Below are positions 1 through 8,430 of a stretch of 64,000 bases of DNA, piece by piece (positions within the stretch are counted from its first letter, which is position 1; each line of letters begins with the position of its first letter). Under the pieces are notes generated by a model. That model was not told the origin of the DNA. It saw only the letters and a program-made list of their open reading frames with translations, and did no database searches. Source of the stretch: a candidate division WWE3 bacterium RIFCSPHIGHO2_01_FULL_40_23 (GTDB taxonomy: Bacteria > Patescibacteria > WWE3 > UBA101185 > 2-01-FULL-41-18); contig MEUZ01000004.1 in assembly GCA_001772615.1 (NCBI GenBank), positions 10,782-74,781 on the forward strand. The letters run 5' to 3'. Made by a program: the position numbers and the translations under genes.

Positions 1-294
1 CCTGACTGTAATCATGGAATGGCTATGTTAGGTCTATTAGAACTTATGGCAGCTAATGGGGTTTCAAGAGAAGAAGCTTACAGGGTGGCTTTGAATGTAA
101 ATGCGATGTGGTTTCCACGGGAATATCAGGAATTAGCCACTTTCTTTGCGGAAAATGGTATTACATGGGTTAAAGTTGATCCGAAATTAGTTCTAAGTTC
201 CAAATATTCCAGTGCTTCAGGTTACAAACAAACAAGAACGCTGATTAAATCCCTGCCTCAACCAACACAGGGAGGCGGTGGATGCGGATTATAA
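1..294 (+). CDS. C-terminal part of an unrecognised protein (5' end outside window)
   Basis: The frame is open from base 1, so the gene begins upstream; 97 residues are visible. The fragment starts with a Cys-Asn-His-Gly stretch, continues as a mostly helical soluble-looking region and ends in a Gly-rich tail with a single cysteine (GGGGCGL). No membrane segment is seen. It is 10 nt upstream of two DUF1573 genes and a CcdA-like gene, so it may belong to the same extracytoplasmic thiol-redox operon, but that is inference from position. I do not recognise the family. Confidence 0.6.
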   Translation, partial: PDCNHGMAMLGLLELMAANGVSREEAYRVALNVNAMWFPREYQELATFFAENGITWVKVDPKLVLSSKYSSASGYKQTRTLIKSLPQPTQGGGGCGL

Positions 295-304
295 GAAAGG
301 GAAA

Positions 305-871
305 ATGTCATATAAACAAAACAAACTTAACAATATCTCTAGTCCTTGGGATGCACTCAAACCTATAGTGTATGTAGTTATTGTACCAACTATCGTTATC
401 TTTGGGATAATAGTGCTTACAATCAATAAGGATAGCAAGCCACAAGCAAATGCTGTCAACGTAGAGTCTGTAGATTCTTCTTACAAACTTGATAAAACAC
501 ATTACAGTTTCGGATCCGTATCCCAAAAGAACGGGAATGTTGAAACTTATTACAACCTTACTAATGCTGGGGCTTCTGATATATATGTAAAAAAACTCTA
601 TACTTCATGCATGTGCACACAAGCACAAATAGAGTTTTCTGATGGGAGTAAAACTGCTCTTAATGGAATGCTGGGCCACGGTCCGGATTCCAATTTACTT
701 GTAGGAAAAACAATAAAAGCTGGGGAAACTGTGAAAATTAGAGCCGTATTTGATCCTAATGCTCACGGTCCGCAGGGGATCGGATTTATTAAAAGAAATA
801 TAACTCTTGAAACTAACCTCAAAGTGGAGCCAATTATTCAAGTTTCCTTTGACGCTGACGTTACAAAATGA
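305..871 (+). CDS. Membrane-anchored DUF1573 protein
   Basis: 188 residues with a cytosolic N-terminus, one membrane segment (about residues 19-40) and an extracytoplasmic beta-rich domain. The domain has the DUF1573 hallmarks: an N-terminal FGSV...NGNVETYYNLTN strand pattern and a Cys-x-Cys motif (TSCMCTQA), where most members have SCGCT. Function in the family is poorly known; an Ig-like fold near the envelope is usual. An in-frame GTG at 278 is possible, but ATG 305 has AGAAAGG just upstream and gives a cleaner N-terminus. One nt separates its stop from the next DUF1573 gene, so the two are probably co-translated. Confidence 0.75.
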   Translation: MSYKQNKLNNISSPWDALKPIVYVVIVPTIVIFGIIVLTINKDSKPQANAVNVESVDSSYKLDKTHYSFGSVSQKNGNVETYYNLTNAGASDIYVKKLYTSCMCTQAQIEFSDGSKTALNGMLGHGPDSNLLVGKTIKAGETVKIRAVFDPNAHGPQGIGFIKRNITLETNLKVEPIIQVSFDADVTK

Positions 872-872
872 T

Positions 873-1295
873 ATGACAAAAAAACTATGGATGCTTTTTC
901 TGTTAATTACAGTGGTTGCAGCAGGTTTTTTCCTGAAGTTAAATGTTGGGAAAAAGTTAACAGGAGATGATTTAATAATAGATAGCGAGGTTGATTTGGG
1001 TCAGGTGAATAAGGATTCAAAAAGAGTGTTTAAAATTTCTCTTATTAATCCAACTCCCAGTAATTTCACTATAGCAAGAGTTTATACATCTTGCGGGTGT
1101 ACAAAAGTAACTCTACCAGAAAATGGTACTTCACAATTTACCCTAAAAGCAGGAGAAGTAACTTATCTATCCCTTGAGTTTGACCCCAGTACCATGCATC
1201 AAAGGGGGGACGAAATAAACCATGAAGCATATATCTTAACAACAAAACCCTTTGAGAAAGAATATAAAGTAAAGATTACAGGCAAGATTATATGA
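873..1295 (+). CDS. Second DUF1573 protein
   Basis: 140 residues: one N-terminal membrane segment or signal anchor (about 5-22), then a compact DUF1573 domain with DLGQVNKDSKR, the classic TSCGCTKV Cys-x-Cys motif and a C-terminal YKVKITGKI strand. It is a paralogue of the preceding gene, probably from tandem duplication. The open frame extends to 807, but ATG 873, one nt after the upstream stop, is the sensible start. Its TGA overlaps the ATG of the next gene (ATGA), so it is translationally coupled to the CcdA-like transporter. Confidence 0.8.
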   Translation: MTKKLWMLFLLITVVAAGFFLKLNVGKKLTGDDLIIDSEVDLGQVNKDSKRVFKISLINPTPSNFTIARVYTSCGCTKVTLPENGTSQFTLKAGEVTYLSLEFDPSTMHQRGDEINHEAYILTTKPFEKEYKVKITGKII

Positions 1296-2494
1296 AGAAG
1301 TTCTTTTTTTATTTGATATTTAATACTGTATTTTTGTTAACCCTATCATTAAGGGCACAGGCGGGGAGTAGCGTGGATATTTACTATAATAACGCGTGTT
1401 CTGACTGTGTAAGTTATATTGACGAATTAAAACCTGTCCTTAGCAACTACTACTTGGAACCTATTCTAAAAGATTATATTAATAGACCAGAGTACAGGAA
1501 GGAATTAAATGAGGAAAATAAAAAGTATCAAGTACCAATAGGTCTTCAAGACAGTTTAACCATTTTTCTGAAGCCCAATTTAGCTATTGAAGGCCACGTG
1601 CGGGTAAGTACTGTAGAGAGTTTGTTAGCAAGTTATGAAAACCTTCCTAAACACAAGCTGATTATTTTATACCAGCCAGAAATGCATTCCAACGCTAAAG
1701 AAGTAACTGTTTTTGTTTCAGGTTATAAACAAGAAAAAGTTTCGGCTGATTTAGATTTGGTAAAACTAATCCAAGATAAAACCTTAAAAACCGAAATCAG
1801 CGCCCCCAGCAGCAACCTTTTCATACCGATAATAACGGGTGCAATAGCCAATAGCCTCCATCCCTGTGCTATCGCGGTTCTTCTGCTTTTACTAACCTTC
1901 CTTTATGCGATTCACAAGAAAAAAAAGGAGATTATAGATGTGGGGTTAGCTTACGTTTTTGGTATATTTGTCGTTTACTTCTTAATAGGTTTAGGAATTA
2001 TGAAAGCCCTGTCGCTTTCCGACGAACCGTTCTTTGTAGCCAAAGTTGCCTCACTTATACTGATTGTTCTTGGTATCATAAACATTAAAGATTATTTCTT
2101 CCCCGATTTGCCTGTCCACTTAAAAATCCCTGATTTCACAAAAGGCGCGATTCAATACTTTCTAGAAAAAACAAGCATTCCAACAGCCTTTATAGTCGGT
2201 GCTTTGGTAGGGATATGCGCGTTCCCATGTACAGGTGGTATCTATACGGTAATTATTTCAACGTTAGCAGCAGTAAGATCATCACAGTTTATAGCATATC
2301 TTATGCTTTACAACTTTATATTTATACTGCCGTTGCTTTTAATAATTATGATAGCGGGCAATAGAAAGCTACTGGAAAGAGTAGAGGAGCTTGAAATAAG
2401 GAACTCAAAAAGGTTACATTTAATAATCGGAATTTTTATGGTACTTATAGGTCTGGGGGTTTATTTATGGATTAAGGCAATAATATATGGTTAA
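1292..2494 (+). CDS. CcdA/DsbD-type thiol-electron transporter with N-terminal thioredoxin-like domain
   Basis: 400 residues. A signal peptide (1-24) is followed by an extracytoplasmic glutaredoxin/thioredoxin-like region with a C36-x-x-C39 motif (ACSDC), then a membrane domain of about six helices. The membrane domain has the two cysteine motifs expected of CcdA/DsbD: HPCAIAV near residue 192 and AFPCTGGIY near 313. Known family role: carrying electrons from cytosolic thioredoxin across the membrane to reduce disulfides outside. Here donor and acceptor parts are fused. The gene overlaps both neighbours (ATGA upstream; 8 nt downstream), so it is the core of this operon. Its final substrate is unknown; the DUF1573 proteins and the CPVC protein are candidates. 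Confidence 0.82.
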   Translation: MKKFFFYLIFNTVFLLTLSLRAQAGSSVDIYYNNACSDCVSYIDELKPVLSNYYLEPILKDYINRPEYRKELNEENKKYQVPIGLQDSLTIFLKPNLAIEGHVRVSTVESLLASYENLPKHKLIILYQPEMHSNAKEVTVFVSGYKQEKVSADLDLVKLIQDKTLKTEISAPSSNLFIPIITGAIANSLHPCAIAVLLLLLTFLYAIHKKKKEIIDVGLAYVFGIFVVYFLIGLGIMKALSLSDEPFFVAKVASLILIVLGIINIKDYFFPDLPVHLKIPDFTKGAIQYFLEKTSIPTAFIVGALVGICAFPCTGGIYTVIISTLAAVRSSQFIAYLMLYNFIFILPLLLIIMIAGNRKLLERVEELEIRNSKRLHLIIGIFMVLIGLGVYLWIKAIIYG

Positions 2495-2966
2495 TCAAAT
2501 AGTCTTAGCTCTAGTATTGGAAACTGCATTCTTTCTTTTCTTTTATAGATTTGGCTTTAGGATAGCTTCATTTATAGGTAGGAGAGTCTGTCCTGTATGT
2601 TTTGCCGTTGGATCAACATGGTTAAGTCTTCTACTTCTTAATTACTCTGGAATTTTCCCCATCAACCATTATTTAATAGCTTTGCTTTTATCCGAATCGG
2701 TTGTCGGTGTTTCTTACCTTGTTGAAGAGTTTCTAATAGTTCACCCGAAATATAACTTTCCTGATTACTTACTTAAATTTGGAATAATAATTTATGGAAC
2801 CGCCTCTGTTTTAATCTTTGCTTTTATAAGAGAAACAGTTGGTATTGCTTTGTTTCTTCCGGTAATAATTTTTGGATTTTACGCGTTAACCCCTATCAAC
2901 AGATTCAATGAAACGGTAAACTCTCAATCTGATCTGTTAAAGTCCAAACTAAAAAAGTGCTGCTAA
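2487..2966 (+). CDS. Polytopic membrane protein with CPVC motif
   Basis: 159 residues, about five membrane segments. A Cys-Pro-Val-Cys pair (C35, C38) lies at the end of the first helix and the protein ends in Lys-Lys-Cys-Cys. It overlaps the CcdA-like gene by 8 nt, indicating coupling. CPxC at a membrane edge resembles redox-active or metal-binding pairs in small thiol-relay proteins, so I infer a role with the CcdA-like protein. It does not match VKOR or DsbB patterns that I know, and I cannot name a family. Confidence 0.6.
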   Translation: MVNQIVLALVLETAFFLFFYRFGFRIASFIGRRVCPVCFAVGSTWLSLLLLNYSGIFPINHYLIALLLSESVVGVSYLVEEFLIVHPKYNFPDYLLKFGIIIYGTASVLIFAFIRETVGIALFLPVIIFGFYALTPINRFNETVNSQSDLLKSKLKKCC

Positions 2967-2995
2967 AATAGACCTCCACAAAGACATATTTATGC

Positions 2996-3001
2996 TATAA
3001 A
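2996..3001 (+). promoter_or_regulatory. -10 element of a leaderless gene
   Basis: TATAAA ends 6 nt before ATG 3008. No SD is present, so transcription would start at or next to the start codon. No good -35 is seen. Confidence 0.4.
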
Positions 3002-3007
3002 TAAAAT

Positions 3008-4621
3008 ATGCCAAAGTATAGGATTTACACTCTGCTTAAATATGTTTCAATCTTTTTGGTGCCCGCTTCCATTTTATTTTTCAGATTTTATAAGCTTAAC
3101 TACTCCGAATTTCAAGGTGATGAGATAGAGGCTCAAGAATACTTGCTTTTTGAAGGGGATTTAAAAACCTTTCTTCTAACAAGAAGCAAAGGTCCCATGC
3201 AATACCTTATCACTTATTTGATGAATACTATATTCCTCAACAGTAAAATTTCAGAACTTATTGTAAGAATACCTTTCGCGTTTGCCGGAATTTTATGTCT
3301 CTTAGCTTTTTACTTCTTTATATACAAGAACTTTGGGAAAAAGACTGCAGTAATCTCCTCATCTATGCTTGGACTTTCTGGTTTAATCATAGCCTTTTCA
3401 AGAATAGCGCAGTACCAATCTTTTGTCCTTCTTTTATCTATATTATCTGTTTATCTTATTTATAAAAGCTTTAATGAACAAAGGAACTTATATCTGCTAT
3501 CAGGAGCGATCCTGTCAGGGTTGGCCCTTCTTTTTCACTATGACTCTTTATCATTTATTATTCCTATTTTCTTAATACTTTGCCTAAGAAAGAAGACTTC
3601 CGCAGCAGCACAATATTTAATTATAACTATAGCAGTTGCATCGGTTTTCTATATTCCATTTATCTTCAATCCAGCATTTAAAGAAACCCTAAAGTATCTT
3701 TGGGAAAAGCGAATCCTGACAGGGAACTATTACTCCGTTTCACAGAGTTTTGAACTTCTTTCAATTTATCATTCAAAAGAGTACCTCATAGTCCTTTTGG
3801 CTGGGATCTTGCTTTGGTTTTATAACGTATCCAAGAGATTTAGCAATCTTGCAAAACTTCTTACTAGCCTTTTCATTGCAACTTATGCTTTAAGAATAGT
3901 GAATAATGAGGAACTTCTAAAACTATTGTATCCTTTAAGTGTTCTTTTGTTTCTATTAGTAATCCTTTCATATGTTCTCCAATATTACAAAACCCAACCA
4001 GACAAGGTGGGAATATTTGAGTTTTGGTTTTTGATATCGTTTTTCATGTATGGTGTTATTATAAAATTCCCTCTGACTCACATTTACGCATACTTTATCC
4101 CTATGATATTTATATCATCTTATTCTCTTACTACATTTGTAAAACCAAAATTTCTATATCCCTTGGTCACACTTGTTTTTGCTTCAGCTTTTTCCTTTAA
4201 TTACCAAGCTTTTATTGACACTAGGAAAGAGTACCCATGGCAGAAGAAAAATTATATTTTTGGAAAAATGTATGATGGAATAGCCGAAAATTTGAAAGTA
4301 AAAGGCATTTTTGGCTTCCCTTATAAAAGGGGGTGGGAAGATGTTAGGAATGATATTTTTACTCTAAGTTTACAGCAAGGCGGTGCGGGTAGAACTTTTA
4401 CCTTTGATTCAAATGAGAAACCTGATATACCCTTATTTTATCTAAACAAAGGATCAAGCGGGGGAGTTAACTATACGTTCACTCAAAATGATCCCGACTT
4501 TTATATTTACATTAAAAGACCACAAAGCCTTGTAAGCACACTTAAGGTTAAAGGCACTCCTGCAAAAAGAGGGGATATGTATGAAATCTACTTGAAGGGC
4601 ACTTATAAACTTAAGGTGTAG
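3008..4621 (+). CDS. GT-C membrane glycosyltransferase (GT39/ArnT-like)
   Basis: 537 residues, about 11-12 membrane helices, and a soluble extracytoplasmic C-terminal region (about 410-537). The first extracytoplasmic loop has the acidic pair typical of GT-C enzymes (EFQGDEIEAQEY, residues about 35-46). GT39/ArnT-like enzymes use polyprenyl-phosphate sugars to modify proteins or lipids outside the membrane. Acceptor and sugar cannot be read from sequence; the abundant pilins and surface proteins in this window are plausible acceptors (inference). Its 3' end overlaps the convergent glycosyltransferase gene by 11 nt. Confidence 0.75.
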   Translation: MPKYRIYTLLKYVSIFLVPASILFFRFYKLNYSEFQGDEIEAQEYLLFEGDLKTFLLTRSKGPMQYLITYLMNTIFLNSKISELIVRIPFAFAGILCLLAFYFFIYKNFGKKTAVISSSMLGLSGLIIAFSRIAQYQSFVLLLSILSVYLIYKSFNEQRNLYLLSGAILSGLALLFHYDSLSFIIPIFLILCLRKKTSAAAQYLIITIAVASVFYIPFIFNPAFKETLKYLWEKRILTGNYYSVSQSFELLSIYHSKEYLIVLLAGILLWFYNVSKRFSNLAKLLTSLFIATYALRIVNNEELLKLLYPLSVLLFLLVILSYVLQYYKTQPDKVGIFEFWFLISFFMYGVIIKFPLTHIYAYFIPMIFISSYSLTTFVKPKFLYPLVTLVFASAFSFNYQAFIDTRKEYPWQKKNYIFGKMYDGIAENLKVKGIFGFPYKRGWEDVRNDIFTLSLQQGGAGRTFTFDSNEKPDIPLFYLNKGSSGGVNYTFTQNDPDFYIYIKRPQSLVSTLKVKGTPAKRGDMYEIYLKGTYKLKV

Positions 4622-6131
4622 TTTTAGTACTTTGACAATTAAGTATCAAAACGATGCCTTCTAATTTAGATCCAAACTTAGCCCCCACAACCGGACATTT
4701 TTTTTGTAGCTTTTTTTCGGAGCTTAATTTATTAAAAGATAAAACTGTAAAGTCTGTTGTTTTTTCAAGCTTATCCCGCATGTTGCTTTTCTCTTTATAT
4801 AAGTAGTAGTATGACTCTTTGTTATACGGTACAAAGATTTCCTTCCCCTTTAAATTCTGATTTGCATATAAAGCCGCTTGGGCAAAGTATTGGCCGCTGT
4901 TAGTGTAAATATTAAATCTTAATGCTCCGTTTGATGACCCAAACAACGGAGAGTAATAAGCCGAATATACTGGGATGTACAAATAAGTAATCAAAAATGA
5001 TGCCAGAAGATAAATACCAACAGTTATTTTCTGAAGTTTTACGTTAACACTATCTAAGAATATAGAAACAAGGAGGAAAACAGCAGGAAATACGGGAATT
5101 AAATACCTATCTATTTTCTTAACAGATATTGAAAGCGGAATATAATATAAGAGGCAGTAGAAGAGTATAAGAAAGATCGGTTTTAGGTTCTCTTTTTTTC
5201 TTAAATTAAAAATAGTTAGTGCCGTAAGAAGAAACATCAAGGGGGATACTTTAAAAAGATAAATAGTTGGGTAATAAAAGAATGAAAACAAACCAAGAAA
5301 ACTCTCTGCCCTTATATCCGAAGATATTGCGTTACTAATTCCTGAAAAAAGCTTTTCATAAACAAAACCAGGGTTAACCCAGAAAGCTGGAAAAAGGAGC
5401 ACAGTAAAAAATGCTGCGGGAATTAAAAAAAGGGCAAAGTCAAAGCTCTTTCTTTTTCTGAATTTTATAAAAAACATTAATGCAAATAAAGGGAGCATAA
5501 CAAGAACCGTTGTTTTGCTTAGAAAGGCAAGTGAAAATAAAATACCGGAAATAAAGCAGTGAACCTTTTTATTTGTTTTAAACCAGGACCACATTAAAAG
5601 AAAAGATGTGAACAGCAGATAGCTTTCAAGAGAAGTTACATGAAATAACCTGTCTATACCGACAACATAAGGCTCTAATGACATAAATAAGCCATACATG
5701 TACGAAACCTTGGCGTTAATAAGAGTTTTAAGTAAAATAACCTGGGAAAGAAACAAACCAGACAAAACAAGAACCAACATTCTCTTAGAACTTTTATGAA
5801 CATTCAAATAGTTATCAGAATCAGAAAGAAAAGACTGTTTTGATATTAAATCTTCGTGAAACAAAATCTCATCCAGTGCCCCTATCCACATAAGTGTTAC
5901 ACCGGGCTGGTTGTGCTGATATGTTTTTTGATAATCCTTATTTAACAAAGCATTTAGAAATGAATCAGATCTGATGTGCCATCTTGCAGCATCAGAATTT
6001 GAAATATCCTCGCCTAAAAGAGTTAGTCTTAAGGAGAGGAATAAAAATAAAAGAAGCAAAATTATAATTAAGTTTTTGCGTGTGTCAGAAAGAGAGAAAA
6101 TCACTGCACTAGTTGACGGTACTGGTTTCAT
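4611..6131 (-). CDS. GT-C membrane glycosyltransferase
   Basis: 506 residues from ATG 6131. The frame continues to 6191, but that part lies inside the upstream gene and gives no good start. Around ten hydrophobic helices precede a short soluble tail. The first outer loop has GEDISNSDAARW, an unusual version of the GT-C acidic motif with a single clear Asp. The 5' end overlaps the upstream GT-C gene by 23 nt, so both are one transcription unit read leftward. It is clearly related in architecture to its two neighbours; acceptor unknown. Confidence 0.7.
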   Translation of the reverse strand: MKPVPSTSAVIFSLSDTRKNLIIILLLLFLFLSLRLTLLGEDISNSDAARWHIRSDSFLNALLNKDYQKTYQHNQPGVTLMWIGALDEILFHEDLISKQSFLSDSDNYLNVHKSSKRMLVLVLSGLFLSQVILLKTLINAKVSYMYGLFMSLEPYVVGIDRLFHVTSLESYLLFTSFLLMWSWFKTNKKVHCFISGILFSLAFLSKTTVLVMLPLFALMFFIKFRKRKSFDFALFLIPAAFFTVLLFPAFWVNPGFVYEKLFSGISNAISSDIRAESFLGLFSFFYYPTIYLFKVSPLMFLLTALTIFNLRKKENLKPIFLILFYCLLYYIPLSISVKKIDRYLIPVFPAVFLLVSIFLDSVNVKLQKITVGIYLLASFLITYLYIPVYSAYYSPLFGSSNGALRFNIYTNSGQYFAQAALYANQNLKGKEIFVPYNKESYYYLYKEKSNMRDKLEKTTDFTVLSFNKLSSEKKLQKKCPVVGAKFGSKLEGIVLILNCQSTKTTP

Positions 6132-7749
6132 TAACCGGTACCGGTATAAAATTGATATTTTTATAAATGTAAGCTGAAGACAAAGGCACAAGATTAGGTT
6201 CTAAGACTTTAAAAGACTTAACCAAAGTGAAATCTTTGGAATCTGTAATGGTTTCATCATATTTTTTCCATGCCAAGTAGTAGTTTGGATACAATTCTTT
6301 AAGGGTTACATTTCTATACCTCTCAAAGGGTCTTGACATAATAACCACGTATTCATACATTTTCGGATCATACAAAACCTGATTAACCGCGCCTTGAGAA
6401 GAATAAACCAATACCTTCATAACTTTAATGCCGGAAACACTTCTAATGGGGTCTAGAGATGAATCAGTTATCAAAAGTTTAGGGTTTTGATTTTTTATGT
6501 TCTTTTTTGCCCAGTTAAAAGCTTCTATTTGAGGTGTAACTCTCCCTAGTTGATTTGAAATAGCAAAGGCAAAAACCGGATAGTTTAAAAAAGCAAGAAT
6601 AAGAAATATATACATATATAAACGTAGTAAAAGTTGAGCCTTTGGTAAATACTTAATTAGAAAAGATATAAAATAAGAGCCATACAAAAATAAGATTGGT
6701 ATGACAGGAAGCATCCATCTGTCCACTCTTCTAGTGCTAAAAGTGAAAAAGTAAAAGTACACGAGAATATTTGCTATTAAAAAAAGGTGGAAGTAAAAAT
6801 CACTGTTTTCTTTGTGTCTTAATAGCACTCTGATGATACCGCCGAGAGAAAGTAAAAATATTAAAGGGGTTACTATGAAGCTTAAAGCAGATACATATTT
6901 AAAGGGTGAGAAATCAACTGAATCAAGAACTATACCGTTTTCCTTTAATCTCATTTCATTTACTCTTGAAATAAACCTTTCTGGTTCTTTAAAAGCGAAA
7001 GGATTAGATAAAGCATACGCAAGGAAAACAAATGTAGCAAAGAAAAGCACCTTCTCATAAGGAACTTTCTTATATAGAATTAATAAAAACAAAGGCAAGG
7101 AAATTAAGGCTGTTATTTTAGTTCCAACGCTAAATCCAAAGAAAATCCCAGAAAGCACTAGAAAGCGAAGATTAAATTTAGAATCGTGCAAAAATCTATA
7201 AAGAAAAAACAACGAGGCGAAAAGAAGCACTGTCAGCATAATATCCGCATTTAGATAATGGGAATGAACCACCAGTTTCCAATTTAAAGCGACAAATAAT
7301 ACGGTAAACATAAACCCAAGCTTATCCTTAAAAATTTTCAGGTAGAGTAGGGGAATAAGCATTGAAAGAAGGTACGTCAAAAGGGCGTTTGATAACCTTA
7401 ACGTGACGTAAGAGCCATAAATGTCTATATCTCTTCCAACAAGTTTAGTAAAAATCTTATAAATTAAAATAAAAAAGAAGTTAAGATATATGGAAAACGT
7501 CCCGTAAATAAAATCATCAGGCGAGAGTGCCGAAAAGCTTCCTGTCCGTGTAATATTTTTAATCCTGTAAGAGTTTTCTATTGCGAAATTCCCAAGCTTA
7601 TCTTCATCAGCGTATGTAATATTTGGCAAACCAAAATCAATACCCCATAATCTTAATAACAGCCCAATTAAAACGATCAATGCTAAAATCCATTGCTCTT
7701 TTTCTAGCTTCATTAACTCTGTTTTAATTTTTATAAAGAACGATATCAT
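6109..7749 (-). CDS. GT-C membrane glycosyltransferase (GT39-like)
   Basis: 546 residues with about 11 helices and a soluble C-terminal segment. The first outer loop has the acidic motif YADEDKLG, as in GT39/PMT-like enzymes. ATG 7749 is chosen because TATAAT lies exactly 6 nt upstream, fitting the leaderless pattern of this genome; an internal ATG at 7713 has no such signal. It is first gene of a two-gene leftward operon divergent from sodA. Likely transfers a lipid-linked sugar outside the membrane; target unknown. Confidence 0.75.
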   Translation of the reverse strand: MISFFIKIKTELMKLEKEQWILALIVLIGLLLRLWGIDFGLPNITYADEDKLGNFAIENSYRIKNITRTGSFSALSPDDFIYGTFSIYLNFFFILIYKIFTKLVGRDIDIYGSYVTLRLSNALLTYLLSMLIPLLYLKIFKDKLGFMFTVLFVALNWKLVVHSHYLNADIMLTVLLFASLFFLYRFLHDSKFNLRFLVLSGIFFGFSVGTKITALISLPLFLLILYKKVPYEKVLFFATFVFLAYALSNPFAFKEPERFISRVNEMRLKENGIVLDSVDFSPFKYVSALSFIVTPLIFLLSLGGIIRVLLRHKENSDFYFHLFLIANILVYFYFFTFSTRRVDRWMLPVIPILFLYGSYFISFLIKYLPKAQLLLRLYMYIFLILAFLNYPVFAFAISNQLGRVTPQIEAFNWAKKNIKNQNPKLLITDSSLDPIRSVSGIKVMKVLVYSSQGAVNQVLYDPKMYEYVVIMSRPFERYRNVTLKELYPNYYLAWKKYDETITDSKDFTLVKSFKVLEPNLVPLSSAYIYKNINFIPVPVNETSTVN

Positions 7750-7755
7750 CAGCTG

Positions 7756-7761
7756 ATTATA
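7756..7761 (-). promoter_or_regulatory. -10 element of the leftward glycosyltransferase operon
   Basis: TATAAT on the minus strand, 6 nt before start codon 7749. No SD; leaderless transcript inferred. Confidence 0.5.
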
Positions 7762-7769
7762 TTATATCC

Positions 7770-7799
7770 TTGCATAAACACATATTTCTGTTTTAAAAT
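7770..7799 (+). promoter_or_regulatory. Promoter of sodA-tgt
   Basis: TTGCAT and TAAAAT separated by 18 nt, 16 nt before ATG 7816. No SD lies between the box and the start, so the leader would be about 10 nt. Confidence 0.45.
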
Positions 7800-7815
7800 G
7801 CTTTAACAAGTCTAT

Positions 7816-8430
7816 ATGCCTTTTGAATTACCCAAACTTCCTTATTCTTATGATGCGCTTGAACCATATATAGACGCAAGAACGATGGAAATCCACCATT
7901 CAAAACATCATAATGCCTATGTTACAAATCTTAACAGTACGCTTAAAGACTATCCCGAACTTTCATCTAAAAGTCTTGATGCAATTCTTTCTAACCTAAA
8001 TGACATTCCTGTGCCTATAAAAGCAGTAGTAACAAATAACGCGGGAGGCCACTTCAACCATTCATTGTTCTGGCCCCTTTTGAAGAAGAATGGGAAAAAG
8101 GAACCCGAAGGCAAGCTTAAAAGTGCTATTAAAGAGAAGTTTAATTCTCTGGAGAGCTTTAAGGAAGAGTTCACAAAAGCCGCAATGGGAAGGTTTGGAA
8201 GCGGTTGGGCATGGTTAAGTTTTGATAAGCAGGTGGGCCTTGTGATTCATTCAACCGCTAACCAGGATACCCCACTGGCCGATAACCTTAAGCCTTTGCT
8301 CGGACTTGACGTCTGGGAGCACGCATACTATCTGCTTTATCAAAACAGAAGAGCGGATTACATTAGCGCCTGGTGGAACGTGGTCAATTGGCAGGAAATA
8401 GAAGAAAGCTATCAAAAAGCAGTTGATTAA
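7816..8430 (+). CDS. sodA: Superoxide dismutase, Mn-type by sequence
   Basis: 204 residues, the usual length of bacterial Fe/Mn-SOD, which converts superoxide to H2O2 and O2. The metal ligands are visible: H27 (HHSKHH), H82 (GGHFNH), D165 and H169 in the signature DVWEHAYY. Gly-Gly before H82 together with Gln150 (ANQDTP) is the MnSOD arrangement; FeSODs put the outer-sphere Gln on the other strand. Metal use could still be cambialistic. There is no signal peptide, so it is cytosolic. The stop overlaps the TTG start of tgt by 8 nt. Confidence 0.93.
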   Translation: MPFELPKLPYSYDALEPYIDARTMEIHHSKHHNAYVTNLNSTLKDYPELSSKSLDAILSNLNDIPVPIKAVVTNNAGGHFNHSLFWPLLKKNGKKEPEGKLKSAIKEKFNSLESFKEEFTKAAMGRFGSGWAWLSFDKQVGLVIHSTANQDTPLADNLKPLLGLDVWEHAYYLLYQNRRADYISAWWNVVNWQEIEESYQKAVD

